Part shown: one piece after another, positions 28,680 through 37,259 of the stretch | Layout: each line of letters begins with the position of its first letter | Position numbering within the stretch: the stretch's first letter is position 1 | Origin: Desulfobacterales bacterium HSG17 | Lineage (GTDB): Bacteria; Desulfobacterota; Desulfobacteria; Desulfobacterales; Desulfococcaceae | Length of the DNA: 64,000 bases | Direction: 5' to 3' | NCBI GenBank assembly: GCA_030377945.1 | Contig: JAUCGD010000001.1 | Coordinates: 1-64,000, forward strand | Notes under the pieces: generated by a model | Seen by the model: only the letters and a program-made list of their open reading frames with translations | What the model was told of the DNA's origin: nothing | The model's database searches: none | Translations under genes and position numbers: made by a program

Positions 28680-28761
28680 GTTTTCAAATGGCTTGGAAAA
28701 GCTTGCTGTTGAAAATTTCCCAGGCCATCATATTTATGTATTTAACATTCTGTCGGAGGTA

Positions 28762-30687
28762 TTATGACTTAATAATTTCATCAGCTTCACTTATGCAATA
28801 CATCAGGTGCCTTGGAGACTTTGCATCGCCTATAAGATAAAAATCAGGCTTAACCTTTTTTTCAAGTTTTTTTGCATCTCTTATGGAACTGTGCTTTTCT
28901 GAAATAACCACAGAATTAAAATCAGTTAGTGTGATTTCCTCTCCACTGGACTTGAAAACAACGCCATTATCTGTAAATTTTTTAATAGATACATTTTTGT
29001 ATAACATTACATTTGCTTTGTTTAATCTTTCGCGCAGATAAAATCTGTCATTGCTGGCCATCTCTTCAGCAAAACTTTTCTTGCGGTTTAAAACAACAAC
29101 CTGTTTACCTTGATCAGACAGGAAATCGGCTGTAATAAGACCTGTCATACCCCCTCCAAGGACAATCACCTTATTGCCCACTTTTTCCTGTTCGCTGATA
29201 ACATCAACATTGGTTGCAATATCCATCTTGCTTTGAAAAAGCCCTTTAATCATTGGCATATCAGGCATTGAACCTGTCGCAAGGATCACCTTATCAGGAT
29301 TGATTTCATTGATCAGGTCCAGGGATAGTTCAGTGTTGTATCGAATATCAACATCCAATCTTTCCAGCTCATTTTTAAAAAAATCTAAAATATCATTAAG
29401 CTCTCCACGTCCCGGTGCTTTGGATGCAAGGGATAATAATCCACCACTATCCCGGGTTTTTTCACATACAATGGTTGTATGGCCCTGGTGTGCAGATTGC
29501 CTTGCAGCTGCCATCCCCGCTGGTCCTGCTCCTGCAATAAGTATTGTTAAAGATTTTTCAGGTTTTATTTCATCTTTTAGCTTATATTCTCTTCCAACAT
29601 CAGGATTCACCACACAAGAGCCTGGTTCTTTATTCATTAGTACTGCATGGATACATCCAAGGCAGCAGCCAAGGCATGGGCGGATCTGAGTAAAATCACC
29701 AGCTTTTGCTTTGTTGGGATATTCAGGGTCAGCAAGGAATGATCTGCCCAAAGCAATAATATCAGCATCACCATCTTGAAGAATCTGTTCGGCATGCTCC
29801 GGGTATTTAATACGCCCCACAGTGATAACAGGAATACTTACATGTTTTTTAACTTCCCTTGCAAGATGTACAAAACATCCATGTTTGGTGTACATGGAAG
29901 GAATGGTCAATTCTGTAGAGCCATATACTCCTCCTGAAATATGAAGGTATGCAAGCCCGGCCTTTTCAAGCAAGGGAGCAATTTTTACAGTATCTTTAAG
30001 CTCCCAGCCATTTTCCATATAATCATTTCCATTGTTCCTAAGACCTACGGGAAAATCTTGTCCTGTTTTTTTCCGTATATCTTCAATGACTTCAAATAAA
30101 AACCTTGTCCTGTTTTCAATGGAGCCCCCATATTCATCTGTTCTGACATTTGAGTTGTGAGACATGAACTGGCTTACCAGATAACCGTGGGCACCATGAA
30201 TTTCAATAAAATCAAAGCCAGCATTTTTACATCTTTGTGCAGCATCTCCAAAACAGCATACAAGATTTTTTATTTCATCAATCTCAAGGGCTCTGACTTT
30301 CCCTTTTACAACCGCAGGTGCAGGAATAGCTGAAGGCGCCACAATTTCATCAAGATATGCCTGGCGGCCACCATGCATGAGCTGAACTCCGAACAAAGTA
30401 TCATATTGTTTGACCTCTTCAACCATTTTTTTAAGGCCTGGAAGACATGTGTCATCCCACATCTGGGGTAAATCAGGCAACTCCTGACCACCTGGATGAA
30501 TACCGCCGCCTCCCACAAGCATCATGCCTGCCCCGCCTTTTGCTCTTTCTACAAAATACTGGGTTAACTGGTCAGTGACACAGCAGTTTTCATCCACACC
30601 AAAATTGATGCTCATTCCAGACATTAAAAGTCTGTTTTTAGAAGTTAAATTACCTATCTGAACCGGACTGAAAAGATTTGACAACAT
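28762..30687 (-). CDS. NADH:flavin oxidoreductase (OYE/2,4-dienoyl-CoA reductase type), canonical copy
   Basis: A 641-residue paralogue of the enzyme encoded at 22321, with the same FMN barrel, [4Fe-4S] cluster motif (CLGCCLGC with a further Cys in GSCVVNPD) and C-terminal FAD/NAD domains (ILIAGAGPAGMAAARQSAHQG and VIVLGGGMTGLITADFLSDQG). Unlike that copy it keeps the standard barrel segment IEIHGAHGYLVSQF. The ATG at 30687 is chosen because AAGGA lies about eight bases upstream and MLSNLFSPVQIGNLTSKNR is the normal family N-terminus; an ATG 14 codons earlier would add a hydrophobic-basic stretch without a ribosome site. The likely reaction is NAD(P)H-dependent reduction of an enoyl or dienoyl compound; substrate unknown. 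Confidence 0.88.
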   Translation of the reverse strand: MLSNLFSPVQIGNLTSKNRLLMSGMSINFGVDENCCVTDQLTQYFVERAKGGAGMMLVGGGGIHPGGQELPDLPQMWDDTCLPGLKKMVEEVKQYDTLFGVQLMHGGRQAYLDEIVAPSAIPAPAVVKGKVRALEIDEIKNLVCCFGDAAQRCKNAGFDFIEIHGAHGYLVSQFMSHNSNVRTDEYGGSIENRTRFLFEVIEDIRKKTGQDFPVGLRNNGNDYMENGWELKDTVKIAPLLEKAGLAYLHISGGVYGSTELTIPSMYTKHGCFVHLAREVKKHVSIPVITVGRIKYPEHAEQILQDGDADIIALGRSFLADPEYPNKAKAGDFTQIRPCLGCCLGCIHAVLMNKEPGSCVVNPDVGREYKLKDEIKPEKSLTILIAGAGPAGMAAARQSAHQGHTTIVCEKTRDSGGLLSLASKAPGRGELNDILDFFKNELERLDVDIRYNTELSLDLINEINPDKVILATGSMPDMPMIKGLFQSKMDIATNVDVISEQEKVGNKVIVLGGGMTGLITADFLSDQGKQVVVLNRKKSFAEEMASNDRFYLRERLNKANVMLYKNVSIKKFTDNGVVFKSSGEEITLTDFNSVVISEKHSSIRDAKKLEKKVKPDFYLIGDAKSPRHLMYCISEADEIIKS

Positions 30688-30936
30688 GTAAAAATTCCTT
30701 TTATAAATCAAAATAAATTTTAAAATCAAAACCTGATATAAGCCTGATAATCTTGCCTCTTTCTGGCTAATAAAGAGTGACAGCGAGAAATGTACTTGTG
30801 TTTATTCTTGTTGTCAAGCTGCATGCAGGAAATTGGTCTCCCATAGAAAATAAAATGTTGTTGCGGTGCAATTACTTTGTTATAGTTCTGAATAATTTTA
30901 ATGGAATTAATTGAAATTCAGAAGGAGTATTTTCAT

Positions 30937-31737
30937 ATGTTACAACCCTTATTTATTAAAGCAACAAGTCTTTCAGATGCCTGGTTTCAAACTCTTTACA
31001 GATGTGTGGAACAGGGCGGATCTTTTACCATCGACCGCGGGTCATTTGAAGGCCAAAAAAGGCTTGAGTTTGATTTTATCACTATTCATATAACCCATCC
31101 AGCAAGTGTCCCACTGCTGCCAAAGGTAAATCCTGCCCTTGGCTTTCCAGATCCTGTGGACGAAGAATATCTTGATGATTATCTGCCATATCTTATGACA
31201 GGAGAAGAAAAAGAGGGTGAGTCCTATACCTATGGCCAGAGAATCTGTAAATGCAATTTTGATTATCTGCCGGATGATTATAAAAAATTAACTGAAATCC
31301 TGGTGCAGGAAAAAGAGATCTGGGAGGATAGAAATATCCTGATTCAAGAAGATGGGAAATATTATATTAACCAGATGGAAATGATGATCTGGACATATAA
31401 AAACAGGGGTGAAAGAAACAACCAGATGATTTTACAGGTTGGGCAGCCTTCTGATATGGTCTTGCTTGATCCTCCCTGCCTCAGGCACATTGATACAAGA
31501 ATCCAGGATGGAAAACTTCATTTTTTCCCATACTTTCGATCATGGGATCTGTTTGGCGGATTTCCTGCAAATCTTGCTGCCATTGAGATGATGAAACAAT
31601 ATTGTGCTGAGCAAATAGGAGTTGAAAACGGTGAAATAATTGCATCCTCCAAAGGACTTCATATTTACGATTATGTATTTGAAATTGCTGAAGCCATAAG
31701 AGGGCGCTCCATGGATGAATTCAGGAAAATGCCTTAA
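30937..31737 (+). CDS. Divergent thymidylate-synthase-family protein
   Basis: The C-terminal half is recognisably ThyA-like: PPCLRHID with the nucleophile Cys181, then LHFFPYFRSWDLFGGFPANLAAIEMM, matching the ThyA signature PC-x5-8-RSxDxxxGxPxNxA, then EIIASSKGLHIYDY in place of the GDxHxY motif. The N-terminal half lacks the usual dUMP-phosphate loop, as in the archaeal-type synthases and dCMP hydroxymethylase relatives. So it may methylate dUMP or act on another pyrimidine. The ATG at 30937 has AAGGAG nine bases upstream and gives 266 residues; the in-frame ATG at 30901 has no ribosome site. It starts a three-gene unit with the acetyltransferase (5-base gap) and arfB. Confidence 0.72.
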   Translation: MLQPLFIKATSLSDAWFQTLYRCVEQGGSFTIDRGSFEGQKRLEFDFITIHITHPASVPLLPKVNPALGFPDPVDEEYLDDYLPYLMTGEEKEGESYTYGQRICKCNFDYLPDDYKKLTEILVQEKEIWEDRNILIQEDGKYYINQMEMMIWTYKNRGERNNQMILQVGQPSDMVLLDPPCLRHIDTRIQDGKLHFFPYFRSWDLFGGFPANLAAIEMMKQYCAEQIGVENGEIIASSKGLHIYDYVFEIAEAIRGRSMDEFRKMP

Positions 31738-31742
31738 TAATA

Positions 31743-32201
31743 ATGGAGTGGGAGTTAAAACGGTTTAAGCAGCTTGATGTGGATGAATTATATGAGTTGT
31801 TAAAATTAAGAGTGGATGTATTTGTGGTGGAACAAACCTGCCCTTACCATGAAATTGATGAAATCGACAGGCATCTCGACGCGCTTCATCTTTTGGGCAG
31901 AAAAAAAGAGGATGGAAAACTTGCAGCATATTTAAGAATTCTGCCCCCGGGGTTAAATTTTATTCAAACAAGCTTTGGCAGAGTGGTTGTGGCAAAAGAA
32001 AACCGGGGGGAGGGAATCAGCAATACCATGGTAAAAAAAACCCTTAAAATAATTGAACATACCTGGCCTGGAAACGATATCAAGATCGGCGCCCAGGTAT
32101 ATCTAAAACAATTTTATGTATCCCATGGTTTTAAGCCAGTATCCAAAGAATATCTTGAAGATGGGATCCCACATATTGATATGCTGAAAAAATGTATTTA
32201 A
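31743..32201 (+). CDS. ElaA-like GNAT acetyltransferase
   Basis: A 152-residue GNAT-fold protein of the ElaA family: LYELLKLRVDVFVVEQTCPYHEIDEIDRHLDALHLLG at the N-terminus, then the acetyl-CoA-binding region FGRVVVAKENRGEGISNTMVKK (family pattern RVVVxxxxRGxGxG), and YLKQFYVSHGFKPVSKEYLEDGIPHIDM. E. coli ElaA is of the same size; its physiological substrate is not established. It is packed between the thymidylate-synthase-like gene (5 bases) and arfB (1 base), suggesting one transcript. Confidence 0.88.
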   Translation: MEWELKRFKQLDVDELYELLKLRVDVFVVEQTCPYHEIDEIDRHLDALHLLGRKKEDGKLAAYLRILPPGLNFIQTSFGRVVVAKENRGEGISNTMVKKTLKIIEHTWPGNDIKIGAQVYLKQFYVSHGFKPVSKEYLEDGIPHIDMLKKCI

Positions 32202-32202
32202 A

Positions 32203-32634
32203 ATGGGAAAACAGAATTTACAAATATCAAATCACATCACTATTCCTGACAATGAAATTCAGTTTGAGGCCATAAGAGCCCGGGGGGCGGGTGGTCAAAA
32301 TGTAAACAAGGTTTCAACAGCCATTCATCTAAGATTTGATATTCAAAATTCCAGCCTGCCTGATAATTACAAAGAAAAGATACTGGCTTTGAGTGACAAT
32401 AGAATTTCCAAAGACGGCATCATTGTTATCAAGGCCCGAAGATTTCGAAGCCAGGTAAAAAACAGGGAAGATGCCTTAAGCAGGTTAAAATCCTTGATTT
32501 TAAAATCAATGGTTAAACAAAAAAAAAGGAAATCGACAAAACCTTCCAGAAACGCTAAAAAAAAACGTCTTGATAATAAAACAAAACACAGCAGGCTTAA
32601 ACAATTGAGGCGAAAAGTGACAACACAAGATTAA
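32203..32634 (+). CDS. arfB: Peptidyl-tRNA hydrolase ArfB, ribosome rescue factor
   Basis: A 143-residue protein of the YaeJ/ArfB family that releases peptides from ribosomes stalled at mRNA ends lacking a stop codon. The catalytic GGQ is at 30-32 in ARGAGGQNVNKVSTAIHLRFD. The C-terminal tail is strongly basic (KKRKSTKPSRNAKKKRLDNKTK) and enters the empty mRNA channel in characterised homologues. Length and tail distinguish it from release factors RF1 and RF2. It starts one base after the acetyltransferase stop and ends 13 bases before the convergent SDR gene. Confidence 0.94.
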   Translation: MGKQNLQISNHITIPDNEIQFEAIRARGAGGQNVNKVSTAIHLRFDIQNSSLPDNYKEKILALSDNRISKDGIIVIKARRFRSQVKNREDALSRLKSLILKSMVKQKKRKSTKPSRNAKKKRLDNKTKHSRLKQLRRKVTTQD

Positions 32635-32647
32635 CTATTTCAAACAC

Positions 32648-33547
32648 CTATCTGCCTGTAAGAGAGCTTCCAAGACTATATATTTCACTGCAATTCTCAT
32701 ATGTAAGTGCATTATCAAGACTTTTTATTTTTTCAAAATTATCCCTTATCTCTTCTGCAGATATTGCTCTTTTTGTATCACCGATACAGACTCCCTTACC
32801 AGAGACCATGGCTGACCGGGCAAACCAGCCAGCACTCATTGTAAAAACCATTCCAGATTCCAAATTTTCGTCTGAACACAGATAAGTTACAATGGGTGTG
32901 TTGAATTCTGCCCTGATTCTTTTGGTAACTTCTTTTGAAAAAACTCCTTTGGTCATACCGGTTGAAGCATTTGGTGCAACAGTATTGATTTTAATATTAT
33001 ATTTTGAAGTTTCAAGCTTTAAGGTATTCATAATCCCAATAACACCCATTTTCGCTGCACCATAATTTGACTGGCCAAAATTCCCATACATACCTGATGA
33101 AGAAGCAGTAAACACGATACGGCCATATCTGTTTTCTTTCATAGTCTTTAATGCAGGCTGAGTGACACAAAAAGCACCTTTCAAGTGGACGTTAATGACC
33201 TCGTCCCACTCCTGTTCTGTCATCTTAATAAATGTCCGGTCACGCAGTATCCCGGCATTATTAATCAGAATATCCACTTTTTCAAAATGCTTTATTGCCG
33301 TATTTACAATTGCTTGACCGCCTTTCATTGTGGAAACAGAATCATAATTTGCAACTGCTGTGCCGCCAGACTTTTCTATCTCTTCCACAACCATATCAGC
33401 TGTCTGTCCATAGTCAGGATGCCTGCCAATATCGTTAACAACAACTCTGACTCCTCTTCTTGCAAGGTCAATTGCATATTGTCTTCCTATGCCTGCTCCT
33501 GCTCCTGTAACAATGGCAACTCTGTTGACAAATGTGACAGATTCCAT
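32648..33547 (-). CDS. Short-chain dehydrogenase, 3-hydroxyacyl-CoA dehydrogenase (MFE-2) type
   Basis: A 299-residue SDR. TGAGAGIG near residue 15 binds NAD(H); NNAGILRD follows at ~95; the catalytic set is the Ser in FTASSSGMYG and Tyr/Lys in SNYGAAK. The segment RGVRVVVNDIGRHPDYGQTADMVVEEI is typical of the dehydrogenase half of peroxisomal multifunctional enzyme 2 and its bacterial relatives, which oxidise (3R)-hydroxyacyl-CoA. The C-terminal 60 residues (SAGWFARSAMVSGKG onward) also follow that family. It is monocistronic and convergent with arfB; it may serve fatty-acid or aromatic-acid degradation. Confidence 0.85.
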   Translation of the reverse strand: MESVTFVNRVAIVTGAGAGIGRQYAIDLARRGVRVVVNDIGRHPDYGQTADMVVEEIEKSGGTAVANYDSVSTMKGGQAIVNTAIKHFEKVDILINNAGILRDRTFIKMTEQEWDEVINVHLKGAFCVTQPALKTMKENRYGRIVFTASSSGMYGNFGQSNYGAAKMGVIGIMNTLKLETSKYNIKINTVAPNASTGMTKGVFSKEVTKRIRAEFNTPIVTYLCSDENLESGMVFTMSAGWFARSAMVSGKGVCIGDTKRAISAEEIRDNFEKIKSLDNALTYENCSEIYSLGSSLTGR

Positions 33548-33704
33548 TTTCCCTCCAAATATATTGTTCTATTTTTTCATATTTGATTATTTATACTAAA
33601 ACCATCAATATTGAAACTCAGGATTGCAGCCAATTTGATTTAGTATGGCTTTTATAAAAATTTCATTAGATATATAGATCAATTAATGATAAGACTTTGA
33701 TAAC

Positions 33705-34796
33705 ATGGAAAAAGAAAATAGCAAATTGACAAAAAATCAGGTAGATGCTTTAAAATCCAGATGGAGAGAAAAAGATCCTGCAAGCAATGAAACAGCTTTA
33801 GTTCAGACCATTAAAGAACTTAGATCTGATTGTCAAAAAGATAGCCTGGATCGTCCTTTGAACATTGATTTGAGAGGTATTACTTTATCCAATGAAGACC
33901 TTTCAGATCTTAATTTATCAGGCTATGACCTGTCATGGGCTAACCTTAACAACGCAAATTTAAAAAGAACAAATTTAACGTATACTCAATTTTACCAAAC
34001 AAGTTGTAGGCAGGCAATCCTTGATGAGTGCGAGTTTATGGGCTCTGATCTGACAGAGGCAGACTTAAATGAATGCAGTGCTAAACGATGCGGTTTTGGT
34101 GGAGCAGATCTTTCCAATGCAAGTATTATAAATGCAGATTTGAGCAATGCGAGTTTCATGCATTCAAAAATGGTTAGCGCAGATTTGAGGGCTTCCAACT
34201 TAGAAAATGCAAAGCTTTCAGATGTTGATATGACTGATGCAATTTTTACAAGGGCAAGACTTGTAAAAGCAGATTTAAAACACAGCAATGTCGCAGGTAC
34301 AAATTTTGAACTGGCAGATATGCAGGAATGCCGGTTGCTGGGAATAAAAAATTTCAAAAAAGCTATGTGGATTGGTGCTGATATCAGGGATCTGGATCTG
34401 AGAGGTGCATATCTTGTAAGGCGGTATATTTCAGATGAAAATTATCTTTTTGAATTCCAGGCAAGTTCCCGTATTCACAGAATTATATATTTAATCTGGA
34501 AAGCCACTTCTGATTGCGGTAGAAGTCTGTTGCGATGGTTTGCCTGGCTGACCGGCCTGACATTGATTTTTGCAGCCATTTATACCCTGGTTGACATAGA
34601 TTACGGCGATCATGCTACTATTTTTTCTCCTGTATATTTTAGCTTTATCACATTGACTACAGTGGGCTATGGCGATGCTGCCCCTGCATCTTTAATTGCA
34701 CAGATTTTTGTTACATTACAGGCTATCACAGGCTATATGGGTCTGGGCGGACTTTTAAGCATCCTTGGCAATAAAATGGCAAGGCGGGCAGAATAA
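33705..34796 (+). CDS. Pentapeptide-repeat protein fused to a two-helix potassium-channel pore
   Basis: A 363-residue protein with an unusual pairing of parts. Residues ~45-235 are pentapeptide repeats of the A(D/N)LxxA kind (for example ADLSNASIINADLSNASF), which fold as a right-handed beta helix. Residues ~280-355 contain two hydrophobic helices framing the potassium selectivity filter TVGYGD (319-324), i.e. an Ion_trans_2 pore. The repeat domain precedes the pore and should be cytoplasmic, so it may gate the channel. No RCK domain or signal peptide is seen. The ATG lies after a poor ribosome site. It stands alone before the HDOD gene (32-base gap). Confidence 0.9.
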   Translation: MEKENSKLTKNQVDALKSRWREKDPASNETALVQTIKELRSDCQKDSLDRPLNIDLRGITLSNEDLSDLNLSGYDLSWANLNNANLKRTNLTYTQFYQTSCRQAILDECEFMGSDLTEADLNECSAKRCGFGGADLSNASIINADLSNASFMHSKMVSADLRASNLENAKLSDVDMTDAIFTRARLVKADLKHSNVAGTNFELADMQECRLLGIKNFKKAMWIGADIRDLDLRGAYLVRRYISDENYLFEFQASSRIHRIIYLIWKATSDCGRSLLRWFAWLTGLTLIFAAIYTLVDIDYGDHATIFSPVYFSFITLTTVGYGDAAPASLIAQIFVTLQAITGYMGLGGLLSILGNKMARRAE

Positions 34797-34828
34797 AACA
34801 AATTCAGATTTAATTAAGCAGGAGATAT

Positions 34829-35686
34829 ATGTTTTCATTTTTAAAAAAAAAAGAAGATCCAAAGAAACAGTTAAAAAAAATATTAAAAGGCTATGAATTA
34901 CCATCTTTTCCTGCAGTGATAATGCAGATTTTACAAAAATTAAGAAGCCCTTATGCATCAGCTTCTGATATTGCCCAGTCTTTATCTCTTGATCCAGGAT
35001 TATCTGTGAAACTATTAAGTATTGCCAATTCTGCTGCATTTTCACCAAAACACAGGATTGAGAACCTGACCCAGGCCATTGCTCTTGTGGGGTTGTCTCA
35101 ATTAGAATCTCTAGTACTTGGTGTAGGCGTTGCCAAGGGTATTCCCAGTAAAACCTGCCAATACCATGATCCATCCCAGTTCTGGCTTACATCTGCAAGA
35201 AGGGCAATGCTTGCAACTGAACTCTCTTTGGTCATTTGTCCGGCAAAAGAATCAGAATGTTTTACCACAGCTTTTCTCCAGGATATGGCTCTGCCGTTTC
35301 TTGCCTGCCACAGAAGTGAAGATTATGACCAGATTTTTAAAAAATGGCACCTTGAAGGAGGTGATTTTTCAAAACTTGAAAGAGAAGTTTTACAATGGGA
35401 TCATGCCCAGGTTGCCACATGGATATGCAGTGAATGGGGGCTTCCCGAAAATATTGCCATGGGTATAAAATATCATCATAATACAGATAATGACGATGAT
35501 TATGAAGTTTTAGGACCTGTAAGACTTGTTTCAATATTAAGGGACGGTGATTCTGAACAGGAAAATGGATTAGATGAAATCATGGAGCAGGCGAACAAAT
35601 TTTTCCATATTTCAGAAGATAAAATGGAATCCATTGTTAAGTCAAGTTTTGAAAAAGCCAAGGATCTTGCCCGCATGATTGTTTGA
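34829..35686 (+). CDS. HDOD-domain signalling protein
   Basis: A 285-residue protein consisting mainly of an HDOD domain (about 20-215): LPSFPAVIMQILQKL, SASDIAQSLSLDPGLSVKLLSIANSAAF, and ALVGLSQLESLVLGV are its conserved blocks. The domain is a metal-free relative of HD phosphohydrolases and links to signalling or motility control; no enzymatic activity is expected. No receiver or GGDEF domain is attached. GCAGGAGATAT precedes the ATG. It may be co-transcribed with the channel gene upstream. Confidence 0.88.
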   Translation: MFSFLKKKEDPKKQLKKILKGYELPSFPAVIMQILQKLRSPYASASDIAQSLSLDPGLSVKLLSIANSAAFSPKHRIENLTQAIALVGLSQLESLVLGVGVAKGIPSKTCQYHDPSQFWLTSARRAMLATELSLVICPAKESECFTTAFLQDMALPFLACHRSEDYDQIFKKWHLEGGDFSKLEREVLQWDHAQVATWICSEWGLPENIAMGIKYHHNTDNDDDYEVLGPVRLVSILRDGDSEQENGLDEIMEQANKFFHISEDKMESIVKSSFEKAKDLARMIV

Positions 35687-35756
35687 TTTTTTCTTTTTAC
35701 AAGTTTTTTACAACTTCTTTACCTCATTATGACACATTGAACAATTTATCCTTGTA

Positions 35757-35786
35757 TATAATTACTAAAGACATTTAAAAAATGTC
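35757..35786 (+). promoter_or_regulatory. TATAAT box and short inverted repeat upstream of the vWA gene
   Basis: A perfect TATAAT at 35757-35762 lies 70 bases before the vWA gene start, although only a poorly spaced TTGAAC is found upstream. Eight bases further, GACATTT and AAATGTC (35770-35786, 3-base spacer) make a 7-bp inverted repeat at or just after the expected transcription start, which could be an operator or a 5' leader hairpin. Confidence 0.35.
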
Positions 35787-35831
35787 AACAAAGGTAATTA
35801 AAAAACAATTTTAAGTACAGGGAGACAAACA

Positions 35832-37208
35832 ATGACACAATTAAAACAATACTATTTTTCAGCAATTCTTTCATTTTTTGCAATCACAGCTGTTTTTTCT
35901 TTAATCACAGGCACAGCTTGGGCAAAAGCCGAACATAATAAAGTAATATGCAGAGTTGAAACAGACAGAGCAATCCTTCCGGCAGGAGATTCTCAAACAG
36001 TTATACTCAAAATAACACTTGACGCTCCTGCTGCCCCAGTTAATATCAAAAGACCTGCTGTAAATCTTTCTCTGGTATTGGATCAGTCAGGCTCCATGAA
36101 CGGAACCAAGATAAAAAAAGCCAAAGCAGCAGCAATTGAGGCTTTGACCCGTCTTGGATTACAGGATATTTTTTCTGTCATAGTTTATGACACCAATGTT
36201 CACACAATTGTTCCAGCCCAGAAAACCGAGAATATACAGGGAATTATTAATACCATTCAACAGATTCGTGCAGGAGGCAGTACAGCTCTTTTTGGTGGCG
36301 TAAGCCAGGGTGCAGCAGAGATACGTAAAAACCTTGAAAGTGATTTTGTTCATCGTATTATTCTATTGTCTGATGGTCTTGCCAATGTAGGCCCAAGAAT
36401 GCCGGGTGATCTTGGAAGACTTGGAGCAGCTTTAATTAAAGAAAATATTTCAGTGACAACCATAGGTGTTGGTACAGATTATAATGAAGATCTTATGGCA
36501 CAGCTTGCCCAGAAAAGTGATGGCAATATATATTTTGTTGAGTCAGGAGTTGATTTGCCGCGAATTTTTGCAGCAGAACTTGGTGATGTATTAAATGTTG
36601 TGGCAAAAAAAGTTAAAGTGACCATTACATTGCCGGATAATATTCAGGCTGTTAAAATAATTGGCAGGGAAGGCAGAATACGGAATAATCAGGTTGAACT
36701 TTATATGAATCAGCTTTATGGGAACCAGGAGAAATATGCTCTTATTGAAGTTAATATACCAGAATCAAGATCCTGGTCAAACCCGGGAACAAAAATCAAG
36801 ATTGCCCATGCTGATGTTATCTATGATAATCCTTTTACAAATACCAGAGAACAATCAACAGGAGTTTCCTACGCCTCTTTCAGCAAAGATTCCAAAAAAA
36901 TTGCCAAATCAGCCAATATTGATGTTGTAAGAGAATATCAACTCAACCTGAATGCGCTTGCCCAGGAAAAAGCCATTAAATTGTCTGATAAGGGGAATAA
37001 AAAAGAAGCTGTAGAAGAGCTTAAACAGTCTGCTGCAAGATTAAAAAAAATAGGAACTCTTTATGAAGATGATAAAATGTTAGAGCAGGCTGGTGCAATA
37101 GAAATACAGGCTGACAGGATTGAAAGCCAGGGTATGAGCAAAAAAAGCCGTAAACTTTTAAGGACTGAATCCTACCAGATGAAAAATCAACAAATGATAA
37201 AAAAATAA
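35832..37208 (+). CDS. Secreted von Willebrand factor A domain protein
   Basis: A 458-residue exported protein. Residues 1-~32 are a signal peptide (a long hydrophobic core ending in GTAWAKA). A beta domain precedes the vWA domain, whose MIDAS motif is DQSGSMNG near residue 87; SDGLANVG and TIGVGTDYNEDLMAQLAQ complete it. The C-terminal region (~345-458) is helical and charged, with tetratricopeptide-like spacing (LNALAQEKAIKLSDKGNKKEAVEELKQSAARLKK). The architecture resembles bacterial proteins of the YfbK/marine vWA group. A sensor kinase gene begins 51 bases later and may be co-regulated. GGGAGACAAACA precedes the ATG. Confidence 0.85.
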   Translation: MTQLKQYYFSAILSFFAITAVFSLITGTAWAKAEHNKVICRVETDRAILPAGDSQTVILKITLDAPAAPVNIKRPAVNLSLVLDQSGSMNGTKIKKAKAAAIEALTRLGLQDIFSVIVYDTNVHTIVPAQKTENIQGIINTIQQIRAGGSTALFGGVSQGAAEIRKNLESDFVHRIILLSDGLANVGPRMPGDLGRLGAALIKENISVTTIGVGTDYNEDLMAQLAQKSDGNIYFVESGVDLPRIFAAELGDVLNVVAKKVKVTITLPDNIQAVKIIGREGRIRNNQVELYMNQLYGNQEKYALIEVNIPESRSWSNPGTKIKIAHADVIYDNPFTNTREQSTGVSYASFSKDSKKIAKSANIDVVREYQLNLNALAQEKAIKLSDKGNKKEAVEELKQSAARLKKIGTLYEDDKMLEQAGAIEIQADRIESQGMSKKSRKLLRTESYQMKNQQMIKK

Positions 37209-37259
37209 GAAAGATTAAAATTACTTCTTTCATTGAAAAAAACTGATATGGTATAGGGT

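Noticed and set aside
32280..32300. G-rich run in arfB as a phase-variable tract
   Set aside because: Six G or fewer, in a conserved Ala-Arg-Gly-Ala-Gly-Gly segment; the frame is intact and the codons are explained by protein conservation.
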